The notes: generated by a model not told the origin, from the sequence alone. 64,000 bases of DNA from Blastocatellia bacterium (GCA_016789145.1 JAEUQI010000001.1:1-64000), one strand, 5' to 3'; positions 7,563-18,725 are shown, counted from the stretch's first letter. Translations and numbers: made by a program.

Positions 7563-10500
7563 CTACCGTTCTGCCTGCTGATCCGCGAGAAGTTCTGCTT
7601 GCTTAAGAATTGTATCAACGGCTTTCTGTTGTTTATCCGGCGGATAGCCATGCTTAGCGAGTGTTCGACGGACGAGAACCATTATTTTGTCGCGGGCACT
7701 TTGTCGGATCGTCCAGTCGATTGTTGCGTTAGCTTTGACCTTATCGACAATTTCTCTTGCAATGTCTCGCAGTGTGTCGTCGCCCAGGACTTGAACCGCG
7801 CTTTCGTTGACTTCTAATGCATTGTAAAAAGCGACTTCGTCTTCGTTGAGTCCAAGACGGTCGCCTTGAAGGTCTGATTCACGAACCTCTCGGGCGATCT
7901 TAATTAGCTCTTCGATGATTTGTGCCGTCGATAACAAATTGTTTTGATATTTCTTTATCGCGGTCTCCAGCATTTCGAGCATTGCCTTGCTCTTGACGAG
8001 ATTCTTCTTCATCCTAACGCTGATCTCGTCATTCAGGATCTTTTTCAGAAGCTCGATCCCGAGATTCTTATGTTTCATTCCTTTCACTTCCAAAAGGAAC
8101 TCTTCGGAAAGGATCGAGATGTTTGGCTTATCCATTCCGACCGCGTCGAATATATCAACGACCTTGTCAGATTTGACCGCGGCATCAACGATTCGTCGGA
8201 TAGCAGTCTCGATTTCGTCGTCGGTCTTACCTGAGCCGCTTCCACCGACAAATTTTGCGAGTCTGGCTTTTACCGCCTGAAAGAAAGCGACTCTTTCAGT
8301 TATCGCGACCGCTTTCGGATGCGGCATGGTCAGGGCAAACGCTTGACCGAGCAAAGCAACTTCGCGAATAAACCGATTCTTTCCATCCTCGATTCCCAAC
8401 AGGTGTTCTTCGGCTTGGAGAATTACTTCCATCTTTGTGCGTGAATCGGAAACGAAGAATCGTTTGAAATCAAATCCGTTCTCATCGTATGAATCCGCAG
8501 ATTCTTGAATAATGTCGTCACGTGACTGGCTTGCTTCGGCGAACATTTGTTCGACGACCTCAAGCTTTTCCATCATTACGTGCACAGCACCTTCGATATC
8601 CTCGGTCGGGTCACCTTTGCCTCCGGCGTTTCCGTAAAAAGACAGGGCTTTTTTCAAATCGCCGGCGAGACCAAGATAATCAACAACCAAACCACCGGGC
8701 TTATCCTTGAATACGCGATTGACGCGGGCAATAGCCTGCATAAGCGTATGACCGCGCATGAGCTTATCAACGTAAAGCGTATGAAGGCATGGAGCATCAA
8801 AGCCCGTCAGCCACATATCGATGACGATCACGATCGACAGCGGGTCATTTTCATCCCTAAACCGATCTGCCAGACCGCGTCTGTCTTGTTTGTTCGTTTG
8901 ATGGCGAGCAAGTTCCGGTCCGTCGGAACTTGTGGCGGTCATGATTACCTTGATCTTGCCTTTTGCTTTGTCTTTGTCGTGCCAGTCGGGACGAAGTGCC
9001 ACGATCTGATCATAAAGCTCAACGGCAATTCTCCGGCTCATGGCTACAACCATTGCCTTTCCTTCAAAAACTTCCTGCCTGGCCTCAAAATGCTTGACGA
9101 TGTCATTTGCTAGATTCTTAACGCGCTGGCTGTTGCCAACAACGGCTTCAACCTGCGTCCATTTTGCCTTGGCCTTTTGTTTATCAGTGACTGCCGCATT
9201 GTCGTCCAACTCCTTGTCGAGTTGTTTGAGCATCTTTCGGCCTTCATCGGTAAGATTGACCTTTGCCAAACGACTTTCGTAGTAGATCGGAACAGTCGCC
9301 TTGTCATCCACGGCGTTCTGGATATCGTATTTGTCGATATATTCGCCAAAGACCTGCGGAGTGTTGACATCTTCTCTTTCAATCGGTGTTCCGGTAAAGC
9401 CGATATATGTCGCATGAGGCAAAGCGTCGCGAAGATACTTTGCAAAGCCGTAAGCAATTCGCTGGCCGATGACTTCTTTCGATTCGCTATTGACGATATC
9501 TCGAACTTCAGCCTCGAAACCGTACTGCGTGCGATGTGCTTCGTCCGCAATTACTACGATGTTCTTTCTGTCGGAAAGCTCATCGTAGATATTTCCACCG
9601 TCGCTCGGAAGGAATTTTTGAATTGTCGTGAATACGATCCCTCCGCTAGCCACTGTGAGCAGTTCTTTCAGGTTTTCACGGCTCGTGGCCTGAACCGGTT
9701 CCTGCCGCAAGAGTTGTTTGGCTCCGGCAAATGTTCCGAAAAGCTGTTCATCGAGATCGTTTCTATCGGTGATAACGACAACTGTTGGATTATTGAGCCG
9801 TAAAACTAGCTTTCCCGTATAGAAAACCATCGAAAGAGATTTGCCCGAACCTTGCGTATGCCAGACAACGCCGCCCTTGCGGTCGCCGTCCTCCGAGGCC
9901 GCTTCTAAAGTGCTCGTGATCGCTTTATTTACTGCGTAGTATTGATGGTAGGCGGCCAGCTTCTTGACTGTTTCGATCTGTGTGATCCCGGTCTTTGCGT
10001 CTTCCTTCTTTGTCTTTTCAAAGACGATAAAATTCCTTACCAGATCCAGTAGCGTCTCTTTATTCAGCATTCCGCGAATCAGTGTTTCCAACTGCGGTGC
10101 GAACCTCGAAGCATCCTTTTCGCCGTCTGACGACTTCCACGTCATATACCGTGAAAGCCCGGCAGATAAACTTCCGGCTTTTGCCTCGTGGCCATCTGAA
10201 ATAACGCAGATAGCGTTGTAAGTAAATAGCGAAGGGATTATCTCCTTATAAGTTTCGATCTGCTTGAATGCCGATTGGATGGTGGCGTTTTCGTCTGCTG
10301 GATTCTTTAACTCGATCACAACCAACGGAATACCGTTTACAAACAAAAGAAGATCTAGGCGTTTGTTCTGATTGTTTTCGGCGATTGTATATTGCCTGAC
10401 GACCAGAAATTCATTGTTCGCTGGATTCTCAAAATCGATCAGTGCAATCTCGTGGCTGCGTTCGAAACCGTCTTTTTGATACGGGATTCTGACTTTCTCG

Positions 10501-10760
10501 ATCAGGAACTCGTGAAATGTCTCGTTATTCGTCAAAAGATCCGGCGAAAATATCCGCAGAACCTTTTGGATCGCCTGTTCTTCCGCTTCGTCGGGAATAT
10601 CCGGATTAATAACAGCAACTTGCCGCCGCAGATTCTCGATCAAAACGATCTGCCCAAAATCTTCCCGCTCGATCTCCGGCCCATAAACGTAACCGTACCC
10701 AAGAGCCTGCAATTCCTCAATGGCGTACTGTTCGATATGGTTTTCGGTGATTGGTTTCAT
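7563..10760 (-). CDS. hsdR: Type I restriction enzyme subunit R (HsdR)
   Basis: 1065 aa, the usual length for HsdR. It cuts DNA after ATP-driven translocation, in complex with HsdM and HsdS. Nuclease motif at D136, E150 and K152 (RLDLLLF...VVIELK); Walker A GSGKS at 304-308; [12 protein letters not shown] (DEAH box); TYIGFTGTP (motif III); [13 protein letters not shown] (motif VI). The C-terminal third is helical, as expected. It begins 2 bp after the stop of the PLD gene and is the last gene of the operon. The first 31 codons are also present as a separate copy at 12534-12629. Confidence 0.95.
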   Translation of the reverse strand: MKPITENHIEQYAIEELQALGYGYVYGPEIEREDFGQIVLIENLRRQVAVINPDIPDEAEEQAIQKVLRIFSPDLLTNNETFHEFLIEKVRIPYQKDGFERSHEIALIDFENPANNEFLVVRQYTIAENNQNKRLDLLLFVNGIPLVVIELKNPADENATIQSAFKQIETYKEIIPSLFTYNAICVISDGHEAKAGSLSAGLSRYMTWKSSDGEKDASRFAPQLETLIRGMLNKETLLDLVRNFIVFEKTKKEDAKTGITQIETVKKLAAYHQYYAVNKAITSTLEAASEDGDRKGGVVWHTQGSGKSLSMVFYTGKLVLRLNNPTVVVITDRNDLDEQLFGTFAGAKQLLRQEPVQATSRENLKELLTVASGGIVFTTIQKFLPSDGGNIYDELSDRKNIVVIADEAHRTQYGFEAEVRDIVNSESKEVIGQRIAYGFAKYLRDALPHATYIGFTGTPIEREDVNTPQVFGEYIDKYDIQNAVDDKATVPIYYESRLAKVNLTDEGRKMLKQLDKELDDNAAVTDKQKAKAKWTQVEAVVGNSQRVKNLANDIVKHFEARQEVFEGKAMVVAMSRRIAVELYDQIVALRPDWHDKDKAKGKIKVIMTATSSDGPELARHQTNKQDRRGLADRFRDENDPLSIVIVIDMWLTGFDAPCLHTLYVDKLMRGHTLMQAIARVNRVFKDKPGGLVVDYLGLAGDLKKALSFYGNAGGKGDPTEDIEGAVHVMMEKLEVVEQMFAEASQSRDDIIQESADSYDENGFDFKRFFVSDSRTKMEVILQAEEHLLGIEDGKNRFIREVALLGQAFALTMPHPKAVAITERVAFFQAVKARLAKFVGGSGSGKTDDEIETAIRRIVDAAVKSDKVVDIFDAVGMDKPNISILSEEFLLEVKGMKHKNLGIELLKKILNDEISVRMKKNLVKSKAMLEMLETAIKKYQNNLLSTAQIIEELIKIAREVRESDLQGDRLGLNEDEVAFYNALEVNESAVQVLGDDTLRDIAREIVDKVKANATIDWTIRQSARDKIMVLVRRTLAKHGYPPDKQQKAVDTILKQAELLADQQAER

Positions 10761-10762
10761 TT

Positions 10763-12469
10763 TTAATCAAAACCGAAGCTGAATATCTTTCTCTTTTTGA
10801 ATTTACTACTGTTCGGATTTCGATAAAGTCTTAGCCACTCGTCGCTATCACTTGCCAAAAAACCGCCCTCCTCATCGTCTTTCGCGAATTTCGTAACAAT
10901 GTAGCGAAAGTAAAGATGATCGTAAATTCGGAAAAATTCGCCGAGATAAATATCCGCAACTCTTGTATTGCCTCGAATGATGAGCATGTTTTCATCATTA
11001 GTGTCGGTCGAAGCTTTACTAAAATTTGCCGAGCCGGTGATAATTATTGGATCGTTAGTCAGTGCGTCTATCAGCATGAATTTCGTGTGAATATACAGCA
11101 CCGTACTCCCATTGAATCCCGTCAGCGTTTCCTTGAGCCATTGTTCCCATCCCTCGCCGATCATGCCGCCCGGTGCGATGTAGACGTCCCCATCTCTTCT
11201 GAAATGCTGAACGTAGTCCATTCCTTCCTTCAGGATTATTTCAGTTCCTTTTTTCTTCTTATCAGGCTCCTTGTCCTTATTTAGAATCACGTATCGCACG
11301 GCATCGGTTTTTCTTTCCAACTCGGCTAGAAATCGTTTATCCATGTTGAATGAAAGGGTAATATTCCCGAGTTCCTTTGCGTTGCCAAGTGCCTTGACAT
11401 ATACGTCCATCATGGCATCGGTCTTTCGTGGGCTAAAAATAACCGTGGTTCCCATCGGGATATTATCCGGGTCGATATCCGGCTGCAGATCTTCTACAAC
11501 ATCGTCTAGTTCTTCTTGGGTTGGGTCGTTTTTTAGGGCTTCCCAATAGCGAAGATAATCGGCCGCTACGACATCGTCCTTAATACAGTGGCCGAGGTTT
11601 GAATGACCGAAAATCCCACCTTCTGAGATATTCGTCGAGCCAGTAAATACTTGTTTTGGAGTTTCACCTTTTATCAGAATGAAAAACTTGTTGTGTGAGA
11701 TATTGCCGGGATGAGTTCGCGCAAACGTAGCAACCTTATCGTCAAGCGTGAATCCAGCATTGAATAGGACCCTTTCATTATCCGTGGTCTGCTTCTCTTC
11801 CTTTTTCGCATGATAGATTATCTTGACGTCAGCCCCGCGCAATTGTGCTGATTTCATTGCGTCCATAACCGGCGGATAGTCCAGCTCGTAAAGTGCTGCA
11901 TAGATCCTGTCTCCGTCTCCCGCCTGTTTTATGAAATTTATGATCGACTCAATAAGGCCACGGGATAACCAATCGTAAACATCCTTGCGAACCACGGGAT
12001 CAGTTATCTGGTGGGGCTTTTTGTCGCCGAATTTTACAGCGTAGGCCTGACTCGCGGCCACACCGCGATTGAAAAATATTTCGTGTTTGTCGTTCTCTAG
12101 TTTCTCGGCGGTAATTTCTACTACAACCGATTCACCATATTTGAGGTTTTTTGGAGTTCCGTAAACCGGAATAACTTCGTAACCATACGTTTGGCCGGCC
12201 TCAACGGCGTAATCGCCCCATATAAATGATTGGATCGGTTGTTCCGACGAGCTGTAATAAACTCCGGGTTTCGGTTGCGGGTAAACCTCCTTGAACGGCT
12301 TATATCCACGCATGAAATACGATTCGTTCTTTGCTTCCTGAGTCCGTCGGATAGCAAATCCAAGAAGTCCAACCATCGCCTCGTCCGTTGCATCAAGCCC
12401 TAGTGTGACCACATGATTTCCCGAAATCGCGTGAACGCTAATTTTCCCATTGTGATTGCCGCTTCTCAT
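10763..12469 (-). CDS. Phospholipase D-like protein with two HKD motifs
   Basis: 568 aa. Two PLD catalytic half-sites are visible: [10 protein letters not shown]...FTGSTN (His259, Lys261) and HTKFMLID...IITGSANFS (His461, Lys463), the second nearly canonical. PLD-superfamily proteins in defence loci are usually nucleases or act on phosphodiester backbones; here the substrate is unknown. The N-terminal 150 residues look like a fibronectin-type or carbohydrate-binding beta domain. ATG at 12469 with AGGAG 10 bp upstream; a TTG two codons earlier is possible. Inserted between the helicase and hsdR genes, right after a copied hsdR start. Confidence 0.8.
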   Translation of the reverse strand: MRSGNHNGKISVHAISGNHVVTLGLDATDEAMVGLLGFAIRRTQEAKNESYFMRGYKPFKEVYPQPKPGVYYSSSEQPIQSFIWGDYAVEAGQTYGYEVIPVYGTPKNLKYGESVVVEITAEKLENDKHEIFFNRGVAASQAYAVKFGDKKPHQITDPVVRKDVYDWLSRGLIESIINFIKQAGDGDRIYAALYELDYPPVMDAMKSAQLRGADVKIIYHAKKEEKQTTDNERVLFNAGFTLDDKVATFARTHPGNISHNKFFILIKGETPKQVFTGSTNISEGGIFGHSNLGHCIKDDVVAADYLRYWEALKNDPTQEELDDVVEDLQPDIDPDNIPMGTTVIFSPRKTDAMMDVYVKALGNAKELGNITLSFNMDKRFLAELERKTDAVRYVILNKDKEPDKKKKGTEIILKEGMDYVQHFRRDGDVYIAPGGMIGEGWEQWLKETLTGFNGSTVLYIHTKFMLIDALTNDPIIITGSANFSKASTDTNDENMLIIRGNTRVADIYLGEFFRIYDHLYFRYIVTKFAKDDEEGGFLASDSDEWLRLYRNPNSSKFKKRKIFSFGFD

Positions 12470-12533
12470 AGTCAATTTGCTCCTATATTCTTTCTTATTA
12501 ATCCTAAGTCCGCTTTTCGTTTATGTCGCGGTA

Positions 12534-12629
12534 TTATTCGATCTCCGGCCCATAGACGTAACCATACCCAAGAGCCTGCAATTCTTCTATGGCGTACTGT
12601 TCGATATGGTTTTCGGTGATTGGTTTCAT
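12534..12629 (-). pseudogene. 31-codon copy of the hsdR 5' end
   Basis: ATG at 12629 overlaps the helicase stop (ATGA) and reads [20 protein letters not shown], then [11 protein letters not shown], identical to HsdR residues 1-31, then TAA at the exact point where similarity to hsdR ends. Over 93 bp it differs from hsdR at five positions, all third-codon and all synonymous. It marks the original junction helicase-hsdR before the PLD gene was inserted. Confidence 0.85.
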
Positions 12630-14344
12630 TTAAAACTCTTGGCGCTCAACTCGCCTTTATCTTCGATCAATTCGTTCGGGATCCATCCCAGGAATTCGGT
12701 GCGCGTAAAAGGCGGATTGTAAGCCCCGCCTTTTCCGTAAGGAGCAACGAGCCATTTATTCGAAACTATATGGCATTGCTTTCGGGTCCTAGTTAAGGCG
12801 ACCATGAACTGAGCGATTTCCACGTCGTCAATCTTGTTCGGATCTTTAGGAATGGAGCCGTTATTCGCCCCGACGATTATGACATGGCCGGCAGACAGTC
12901 CTTTGCAACCAACAAATGAAGTGAGAAGTATAGAAGGCTGACTCTTGTCTGGCTCTACTTTCTCTTCTTCCTTTTTCGGTAAATACTTCTCGAGAAGAGC
13001 CTCGTATTCATCCCCAACAATGTTTCTTATTCCAGCCTCGAGCTCCGCGTCAATCTCCGGACCTTCGGCCAGGAATTTGATGAAGTCCAAAACAATCTCA
13101 TGATCTGTTACAAATTTCACATCGAGCAGATCGCGAATTGGACTTCCAGCCCGACTATCCTCGATAAGCCGCTTTCCGGTCGCGAGGTCAAGGAGGAGAC
13201 CTCCTAAGATTCGCCACCCGAGATTTGAATTCGGCTCGTCGAGAAGCAGTTCGTAACCGTCGAGGATGGAGAAATCGATCTCGGAACTCGTCTTGAGCAC
13301 CATTTGCGGAAATTTTCCGGCAAGCTCTTTGTTAATGGCCGCTAAATAATGTTTTGGACCGATAATCAGGACGGTCGGATACTCCTCTCCTTCCTTCCAC
13401 GACTGCGCTATTTCGTCCGCCGAAATAGAATCTATTACGGATTCGACGTATTTCACTACCACGCTGCCCACAGAACACGTTGCCGTAACTACTTTGGGAT
13501 ACTTCTCGCTCTCCTCATCCTTCGAGGCGACAAAACATTCATAACGCTTCTGCCTACGGCCAAGCATATGACCATTCTTCTCGGCACTTTCCATGAACGC
13601 ATTTGTACTTTCGACTATTACTTCCGTGCAGCGACTACAAAACGGCAGTTCAAAGGCTTCGTATTCGCCAGATTCACAAAGTTCTCGCAGAAAAGTTGGG
13701 GAGGCGTTTCGTCCGGCGTAAACTGCTTGGTCATCATCGCCGACAATTAAAATATTGCCCTTTTGTTCAAGTTGCTTGATAAAAGCGACTTCAAGGGCGT
13801 TGAAATCTTGAAATTCGTCGATAACAATCTGCTGAAAGTCAGGCACAATTTCAGGCTCACTACAGAGCAACTTGTACAGGCGAAACACAGAATCATTGAA
13901 TGATACCGCATCGTAATAATCGCCTCGCTCCAGATAGAAAGCAATTTGTCCAGTTGTTTCGTCCAGCGTCTGAAATCGATCTTCAAACCCAACAGAATCG
14001 ACGCCGAGAGCCTGCGCATCTTGTTCAATGATCTTCGTAAGAAATGGTATTAACGTAACCTTACCGTTTTTGGCGTGGAGAATTCTTTTACAATAGGCGT
14101 GAAAAGTTTTCACCTCGGCAATGTCGCCGAACGACCGTTGCATGTCGTCGGCGAGCATATTAATAAACGTCATCGCCAGATTATTACTAGAACCATTTGA
14201 GCGGAGAAGTTCTTTGAATGTAAATGTCTTTCCGGTTCCGGCTCCTGCGACAATAACCTTCTTGGGAGCAGTAGAATTCTTTATTGCCTCTGAACAAGAG
14301 GCTCGCTCTACCTTTTGATTCTCGATCAACTCGTCTTTAGTCAT
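12626..14344 (-). CDS. UvrD/Rep-like superfamily 1 helicase
   Basis: 572 aa. Motifs: GAGTGKT (34-40, Walker A), DEFQDFN (176-182, Walker B), GDDDQAVY (202-209, motif III) and near the C-terminus VALTRTRKQCHIV (motif VI). ATP-driven 3'-5' DNA unwinding is the family activity. It is shorter than housekeeping UvrD (about 720 aa). The start codon overlaps the hsdS stop and its stop overlaps the copied hsdR start, both as ATGA, so it is translationally coupled inside the restriction operon. A role in DNA processing during restriction, as GajB-like helicases have in other defence systems, is inference. Confidence 0.85.
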   Translation of the reverse strand: MTKDELIENQKVERASCSEAIKNSTAPKKVIVAGAGTGKTFTFKELLRSNGSSNNLAMTFINMLADDMQRSFGDIAEVKTFHAYCKRILHAKNGKVTLIPFLTKIIEQDAQALGVDSVGFEDRFQTLDETTGQIAFYLERGDYYDAVSFNDSVFRLYKLLCSEPEIVPDFQQIVIDEFQDFNALEVAFIKQLEQKGNILIVGDDDQAVYAGRNASPTFLRELCESGEYEAFELPFCSRCTEVIVESTNAFMESAEKNGHMLGRRQKRYECFVASKDEESEKYPKVVTATCSVGSVVVKYVESVIDSISADEIAQSWKEGEEYPTVLIIGPKHYLAAINKELAGKFPQMVLKTSSEIDFSILDGYELLLDEPNSNLGWRILGGLLLDLATGKRLIEDSRAGSPIRDLLDVKFVTDHEIVLDFIKFLAEGPEIDAELEAGIRNIVGDEYEALLEKYLPKKEEEKVEPDKSQPSILLTSFVGCKGLSAGHVIIVGANNGSIPKDPNKIDDVEIAQFMVALTRTRKQCHIVSNKWLVAPYGKGGAYNPPFTRTEFLGWIPNELIEDKGELSAKSFK

Positions 14345-15543
14345 AAAGCATTAACGGAAACCTCGCCGCTCATTAGTTTTGGCAAAAGCGAATCGCGTAC
14401 CTTCGTTAGAGATCCCATTTGTTCTTGATTTGAGAGCATCTTTCTAAAGTATGGTGAAACGCTCGTCTCAAAATCTCGAATCTCCGATTCTAACGGCAAC
14501 TTGATTTTGTGTTCTTTGAAGGTGTTCGTAGTAATCGTGTCGAAGACGCTTCCATAGGCCGCAGATTGAAGTTCAGCAACCGAATGTCCAATTAATAAGT
14601 AGGTGAAGAAGAAACAGTCTTTGTAACTAGGCTTAACACCATAATTTGATTGACTAAATGTCATTTCATCGGAGAGCAGACAGTAATTGCCTACTGTTCC
14701 TCTGGCGGAAATAACCGTGGAGAATTTTGGAAGTAAACGTGCGGAACAATTCGACAGACCTTTGTCAGAAATCATCTTTTCCGTATTAACGATAAACCGT
14801 TTGTTGTTCGGCGTAATGTCTTTCGCGGAAATCCATTTGATATCACCGTTCCAATATTCCGCTACATTGGTTTTAGGTGTTCCGCCTCCGACAAGTTCAA
14901 TAACATCAAAAAGACTTTTCTCTTCCCAGCTATCATCGGCTTCTTCGATGAACCATTGGCGGAAGAGGGTTTGGGCTAGGGATTCGAGGGTTTTGTTTTG
15001 ACGGTGGAGCAGATCTATCTTATCGTCCAAACTGCTAAGAACTTCCGCGATGGCTTTTTGTTTGGGAAGCTCAGGAAGGAAAAGAGGCAGCATTTTCAGC
15101 ACCTCTTGATTCAAAGACGGCATTGTGGCGCCCGTTGCGAATTGCTGTAGCCAATTACGATGATAGTTATCACCTAACTGATAAGCCACGAAACGGGGAT
15201 CAATTGAATCGTCAAGCCGCAGCCGGATGCAATCACTTCCTTGCAACCAGCCATCTTCATTATTCTTTATTAAAGCTCGTCTTTCTACCGCACCTTTTCT
15301 CCCGAAAATGATGTCATTCTTCTTCACGCGATAGCGTGAAAGTCTTTCGGCAACTTCGTCGGGAACGAAAACGAATTTGTCGTGTCTCAATTGGTTTTCG
15401 CCAATGTCTTGAACCGCAATAACTGGCGTTCCCGACTCCGTATATTCCGAAGCACTTAGCATCGTGCCGAACGGACCAGTCTGAAGAATAGCAACCCCGG
15501 CCTTAATCATTTCTCCAATTGTGTGCCAGTCTCCTTGAATCAT
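14341..15543 (-). CDS. hsdS: Type I restriction specificity subunit (HsdS)
   Basis: 400 aa with the two-fold layout of HsdS: target-recognition domain 1 (about 1-150), a central conserved helix (LPELPKQKAIAEVLSSLDDK, then IDLLHRQNKTLESLAQTLFR), domain 2 (about 205-345, FDVIELVGGGTPKT) and the C-terminal conserved helix (SLTKVRDSLLPKLMSGEVSV). It sets the sequence recognised by the methylase/restriction complex. It overlaps both the deaminase-like gene upstream and the helicase downstream by 4 bp. Confidence 0.93.
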   Translation of the reverse strand: MIQGDWHTIGEMIKAGVAILQTGPFGTMLSASEYTESGTPVIAVQDIGENQLRHDKFVFVPDEVAERLSRYRVKKNDIIFGRKGAVERRALIKNNEDGWLQGSDCIRLRLDDSIDPRFVAYQLGDNYHRNWLQQFATGATMPSLNQEVLKMLPLFLPELPKQKAIAEVLSSLDDKIDLLHRQNKTLESLAQTLFRQWFIEEADDSWEEKSLFDVIELVGGGTPKTNVAEYWNGDIKWISAKDITPNNKRFIVNTEKMISDKGLSNCSARLLPKFSTVISARGTVGNYCLLSDEMTFSQSNYGVKPSYKDCFFFTYLLIGHSVAELQSAAYGSVFDTITTNTFKEHKIKLPLESEIRDFETSVSPYFRKMLSNQEQMGSLTKVRDSLLPKLMSGEVSVNAL

Positions 15544-16541
15544 TTGTTGAGTAGCTTACGGGTTTCACCGGTCCCAAGGTATTCCTTCGGCGTGTCTAGC
15601 AGCGCATAACCGAAGAGGAGCAGCGAGAGCAAGGTAACGCCAAAAACGACATAGTGTCCCCATGTAAACGCTTGCGAGTAATACAATGCACCTAAACTTG
15701 CCGAAGCTAGTATTGGGAATAGGGCATAACAACCACCGGTAATCATCTTGTCCTTCGTTCTCGTTCGATCCTCTGAACGGGCGAATTCTTCTAGCAAGCT
15801 ATCGGCGGAGTCCAAGTTCGCTACCGGTTTCTTTCCGAGGAAGGTCTCGAACCGTTCTATTACCTCCGGCTCTTGGATACCCACTCTTTCGAGAATTTGC
15901 TCCTGAATTCTTATCTCAAGATTGACCTCTTCAAATGCCGCTTGGAGGCGAGCGATCCTTTTGTCACGCCACCAATAGGACGGTCCGCCGTCATCGTCCA
16001 TATATTTACTCTGCAACTCTTCATGGCCGTAGCCACGCTCTGGATTGCTTGAGAGAGGCACAATTATGAGTTGACAAATTGGCAGATGTGGGAAGATCTT
16101 TATCGTTGCCCGACTGTGATTTATTATTTCGAGCGGCATCTGGCCTCTGTATCCAGGATTGATAAAGTCCCCGGTACAATGAACGCTCAGACCAAGGCGC
16201 GAGAAACTACTTCGGCCCTCAATTTTCCCTGCAAAAGAGTTGGGGATAGTGAATTTCTCGTAGGTTCGTCCCAATAGCATTTTGCCAGGCTTGAGCGTGA
16301 TACATTCCCCATTTCCCAGGGTCTTCTTCTTCCAAAAGCGCCGCGGAGAAACCTCAAGGAGTCGCGACCGTCTGAGATCAAGGCGCTTGAAGTTACTCGG
16401 TTCCCAAAAAACGTTGGAAAGGCGCAAGTCGATCGAACAGGGCTGGATCTGCTCCTCTGGATTAAATGGGTATTCCACGTCCGAACACTCAATGTTGAGC
16501 TCGTTCAGCATGTGTTTGATATCTCGGTCTGAAAGATACAT
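15540..16541 (-). CDS. dCTP deaminase-like domain fused to coiled coil and two membrane helices
   Basis: 333 aa from the ATG at 16541 (AGGAGGGCAG just upstream). Residues 1-165 match dCTP deaminase/dUTPase-fold proteins: SIDLRL, KIEGRSSFSRLGLSVHC, INPGYRGQMPLEIINHS. The catalytic-site residues Ser111, Arg115 and Glu138 fall at the same numbers as in E. coli Dcd. Residues about 195-235 are probably coiled coil (IARLQAAFEEVNLEIRIQEQ), and 280-325 hold two hydrophobic segments (YALFPILASASLGALYY and YVVFGVTLLSLLLFGYALL). Phage-defence dCTP deaminases deplete dCTP during infection; a membrane-anchored one inside a type I locus is unusual. The activity is inferred, not shown. Confidence 0.75.
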   Translation of the reverse strand: MYLSDRDIKHMLNELNIECSDVEYPFNPEEQIQPCSIDLRLSNVFWEPSNFKRLDLRRSRLLEVSPRRFWKKKTLGNGECITLKPGKMLLGRTYEKFTIPNSFAGKIEGRSSFSRLGLSVHCTGDFINPGYRGQMPLEIINHSRATIKIFPHLPICQLIIVPLSSNPERGYGHEELQSKYMDDDGGPSYWWRDKRIARLQAAFEEVNLEIRIQEQILERVGIQEPEVIERFETFLGKKPVANLDSADSLLEEFARSEDRTRTKDKMITGGCYALFPILASASLGALYYSQAFTWGHYVVFGVTLLSLLLFGYALLDTPKEYLGTGETRKLLNK

Positions 16542-16549
16542 CTGCCCTC

Positions 16550-16759
16550 CTAGAACCAAGATCGGATATCTTTGACTGCAAAGTCTCTATCCGCTCGCTT
16601 TTCGAGATCGTAGGCGCTAAGCAACCATTGACGCTCAGAATGCCACTCAGTTTCGCCAAACCAAAGGTGTTTGGGAATTACTTCTCGAACTGCAGTTTCG
16701 CCTCGATAGTTTGTGTAAAGTATCCTGACGACAGTTTCGTTTTTTGGATCAGTTGACAT
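16550..16759 (-). CDS. Small conserved protein, WYL-like fold
   Basis: 69 aa from the ATG at 16759, which has GGAGG 7 bp upstream and overlaps the 3' end of hsdM by 11 bp. The sequence [20 protein letters not shown], then [20 protein letters not shown] and [15 protein letters not shown], has the beta-strand pattern of WYL-type ligand-binding domains and of small proteins often next to restriction or phage genes. No DNA-binding domain. Its role in the operon is unknown. Confidence 0.6.
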   Translation of the reverse strand: MSTDPKNETVVRILYTNYRGETAVREVIPKHLWFGETEWHSERQWLLSAYDLEKRADRDFAVKDIRSWF

Positions 16760-18395
16760 TTGCATTCCTCCGTTCGACACCAGGTGTGTCGATGATCTTA
16801 ATAGTTAATAGATTCGCCTTGATCCGAATGTTAAGATCTTCTTCCTCGGCCATCTGGCTTTCGAGTTCGGCTTTTAGAGAAGCAAAGCGTTCGGCAAAAT
16901 TGAAATCGTCTTCGTCATCTGCGAGGCCGACATATCTGCCGGGCGTTAGGACGAAGCCGAGCCTTGCAACTTCTTCAATGCTGACACTCTTACAGAACGC
17001 GGGAATGTCTTCGTAACGGTCTTCCTGGCCGCCCGCTGACGCAGGCGGTTCTGACCCAACGCGCCAGTTGTGATATGTTCCGGCGATCTGTTTGATATCT
17101 TCTTCGGCGAGGTCGCGGTTCTTTCGGTTTATTAGAAAGCCGTGGTTGCGGGCGTCGATGAAGAGGATCTGGCCTTTGCGGTGTTGTTTATTTCTTCTCA
17201 GGAACCAGAGACACGCGGGTATTTGTGTATTTAGGAACAATTTGGTCGGCAGATTTACGATGCAATCGACCAGGTCGTTTTCGATAAGAGCTTTGCGGAT
17301 CTCGCCTTCGTTATTTGTTTTGGATGTAAGCGAGCCTTTGGCAAGGATAAACCCGGCCAAACCGTTTGGGGCGAGATGGAAAAGGAAATGCTGTATCCAC
17401 GCGTAATTGGCACCATTTACCGGCGGCGGCAGATTTTTGCCGAGAACTTTCCAACGTGCATCATCACGCAAAAGCTCGCCGCTCCAGTCGCTGTCGTTAA
17501 ACGGCGGATTGGCAATGACGAAATCGGCCTTCAGGTCTTTGTGAGCGTCATTGAGAAACGAGCCTTCGTTGTTCCATTTGACGTTTGAGCTGTCGATGCC
17601 GCGAATAGCAAGGTTCATCTTCGCCAGCCGCCAAGTCGTCTGATTGCTCTCCTGCCCGTATAGCGAAATGCGGTCTTTCGGATTGATCTTTAGCCCGTTG
17701 CCGTTCTTATATCTGTCCTGATGAGCCTCAACAAACTTCTCGCTCATCACAAACATCCCGCCCGAACCGCAGCACGGATCGAAAACACGGCCTTCGTAAG
17801 GTTCGAGCATTTCGACCAGAAGGCGAACAACACTTCCCGGTGTGTAAAACTGCCCGCCTTTCTTTCCTTCGGCCAATGCAAACTCGCCAAGGAAATATTC
17901 AAACACGCGGCCAAGAATATCTTTGCTCTGAGCTTCTTTCGTACCGAGAACCGCAGAACTGATCAGATTGATCAATCCGCCAAGGCTCGCTTTATCGAGC
18001 TTTTCCTGAGCGAAGACCTTAGGCAAAACTCCGCGAAGCGACGAAGGATTATCTTTCTCGATCGCCTCCATCGCGTCGTCTACATCTTTCCCGATCGTCG
18101 GTAATGTCGCGCGTCCCTGGATCCATTTCCACCTAGCCGAAGGCGGAACATAGAACACCTTTTCCGCCGAATACTCGGTCTTATCCTCAGGATCAGCACC
18201 TTCGGCCCTCATCTCAGGCGAAGAAAGCTTTTCGTAAAGCTCCTCGAACGCATCCGAGATGTATTTGAGAAAGATAAGCCCAAGCACAATATGCTTGTAC
18301 TCCGCCGCGTCCATATTCTTACGCAGCTTATCCGCAGCTTTCCAAAGCTTTTTCTCTAGCGGTTCTTCTTTTTCGACTTTCGCTTGTTTTGGCAT
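16749..18395 (-). CDS. hsdM: Type I restriction-modification methylase (HsdM)
   Basis: 548 aa N6-adenine methyltransferase. N-terminal HsdM helical domain (about 10-130, [20 protein letters not shown]), then the SAM motif [10 protein letters not shown] (205-214) and the catalytic NPPF (296-299, [11 protein letters not shown]). First gene of the minus-strand operon hsdM, WYL-like, deaminase-like, hsdS, helicase, (hsdR start copy), PLD, hsdR, nearly all overlapping or within a few bases. Confidence 0.95.
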   Translation of the reverse strand: MPKQAKVEKEEPLEKKLWKAADKLRKNMDAAEYKHIVLGLIFLKYISDAFEELYEKLSSPEMRAEGADPEDKTEYSAEKVFYVPPSARWKWIQGRATLPTIGKDVDDAMEAIEKDNPSSLRGVLPKVFAQEKLDKASLGGLINLISSAVLGTKEAQSKDILGRVFEYFLGEFALAEGKKGGQFYTPGSVVRLLVEMLEPYEGRVFDPCCGSGGMFVMSEKFVEAHQDRYKNGNGLKINPKDRISLYGQESNQTTWRLAKMNLAIRGIDSSNVKWNNEGSFLNDAHKDLKADFVIANPPFNDSDWSGELLRDDARWKVLGKNLPPPVNGANYAWIQHFLFHLAPNGLAGFILAKGSLTSKTNNEGEIRKALIENDLVDCIVNLPTKLFLNTQIPACLWFLRRNKQHRKGQILFIDARNHGFLINRKNRDLAEEDIKQIAGTYHNWRVGSEPPASAGGQEDRYEDIPAFCKSVSIEEVARLGFVLTPGRYVGLADDEDDFNFAERFASLKAELESQMAEEEDLNIRIKANLLTIKIIDTPGVERRNANVN

Positions 18396-18586
18396 GTCGG
18401 AGTTTTGTTCTGAAATACTACATCAAAAGTCAAACCATGACTACTGAACCAGAGCGCGATAACAGTGGAACTTAACCCAACGCGTTCAGAATCAAATATT
18501 GGCACCGGGACTTTGTAATGGGCGATTGGTTTCTGCCCGATGAGTCCTTGAATTAGCAGTCAGTGACTTTACATGAAAAATTTTTC

Positions 18587-18615
18587 TTGACCTTTTCTTG
18601 ACATCGGCGTAATAT
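18587..18615 (+). promoter_or_regulatory. Predicted promoter of rhs1
   Basis: TTGACC at 18587-18592 and TAATAT at 18610-18615, spacer 17 bp, followed by a leader of about 105 bp to the rhs1 ATG. The rest of the 18396-18725 spacer contains nothing else that I can support. Confidence 0.5.
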
Positions 18616-18725
18616 TACCAAAATTCGCAATTTCCGATCCCGCTGACGACTCTCAGCCGTTGACCGCCGTTGGTAGATCTTCACAAGACCAGTTTTAGAC
18701 AACTGAACCAAGAGGAGCAGTCCAC

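Noticed and set aside
7599-10766. Several plus-strand frames of 60-210 aa opposite hsdR
   Set aside because: Antisense shadows of a well-conserved gene; no ribosome sites.
18499-18516. TTGGCACCGGGACTTTGT as a sigma-54 promoter of rhs1
   Set aside because: The GG-to-G distance is 14 bp instead of 12, and there is no GC at -12; a sigma-70-type promoter follows at 18587.
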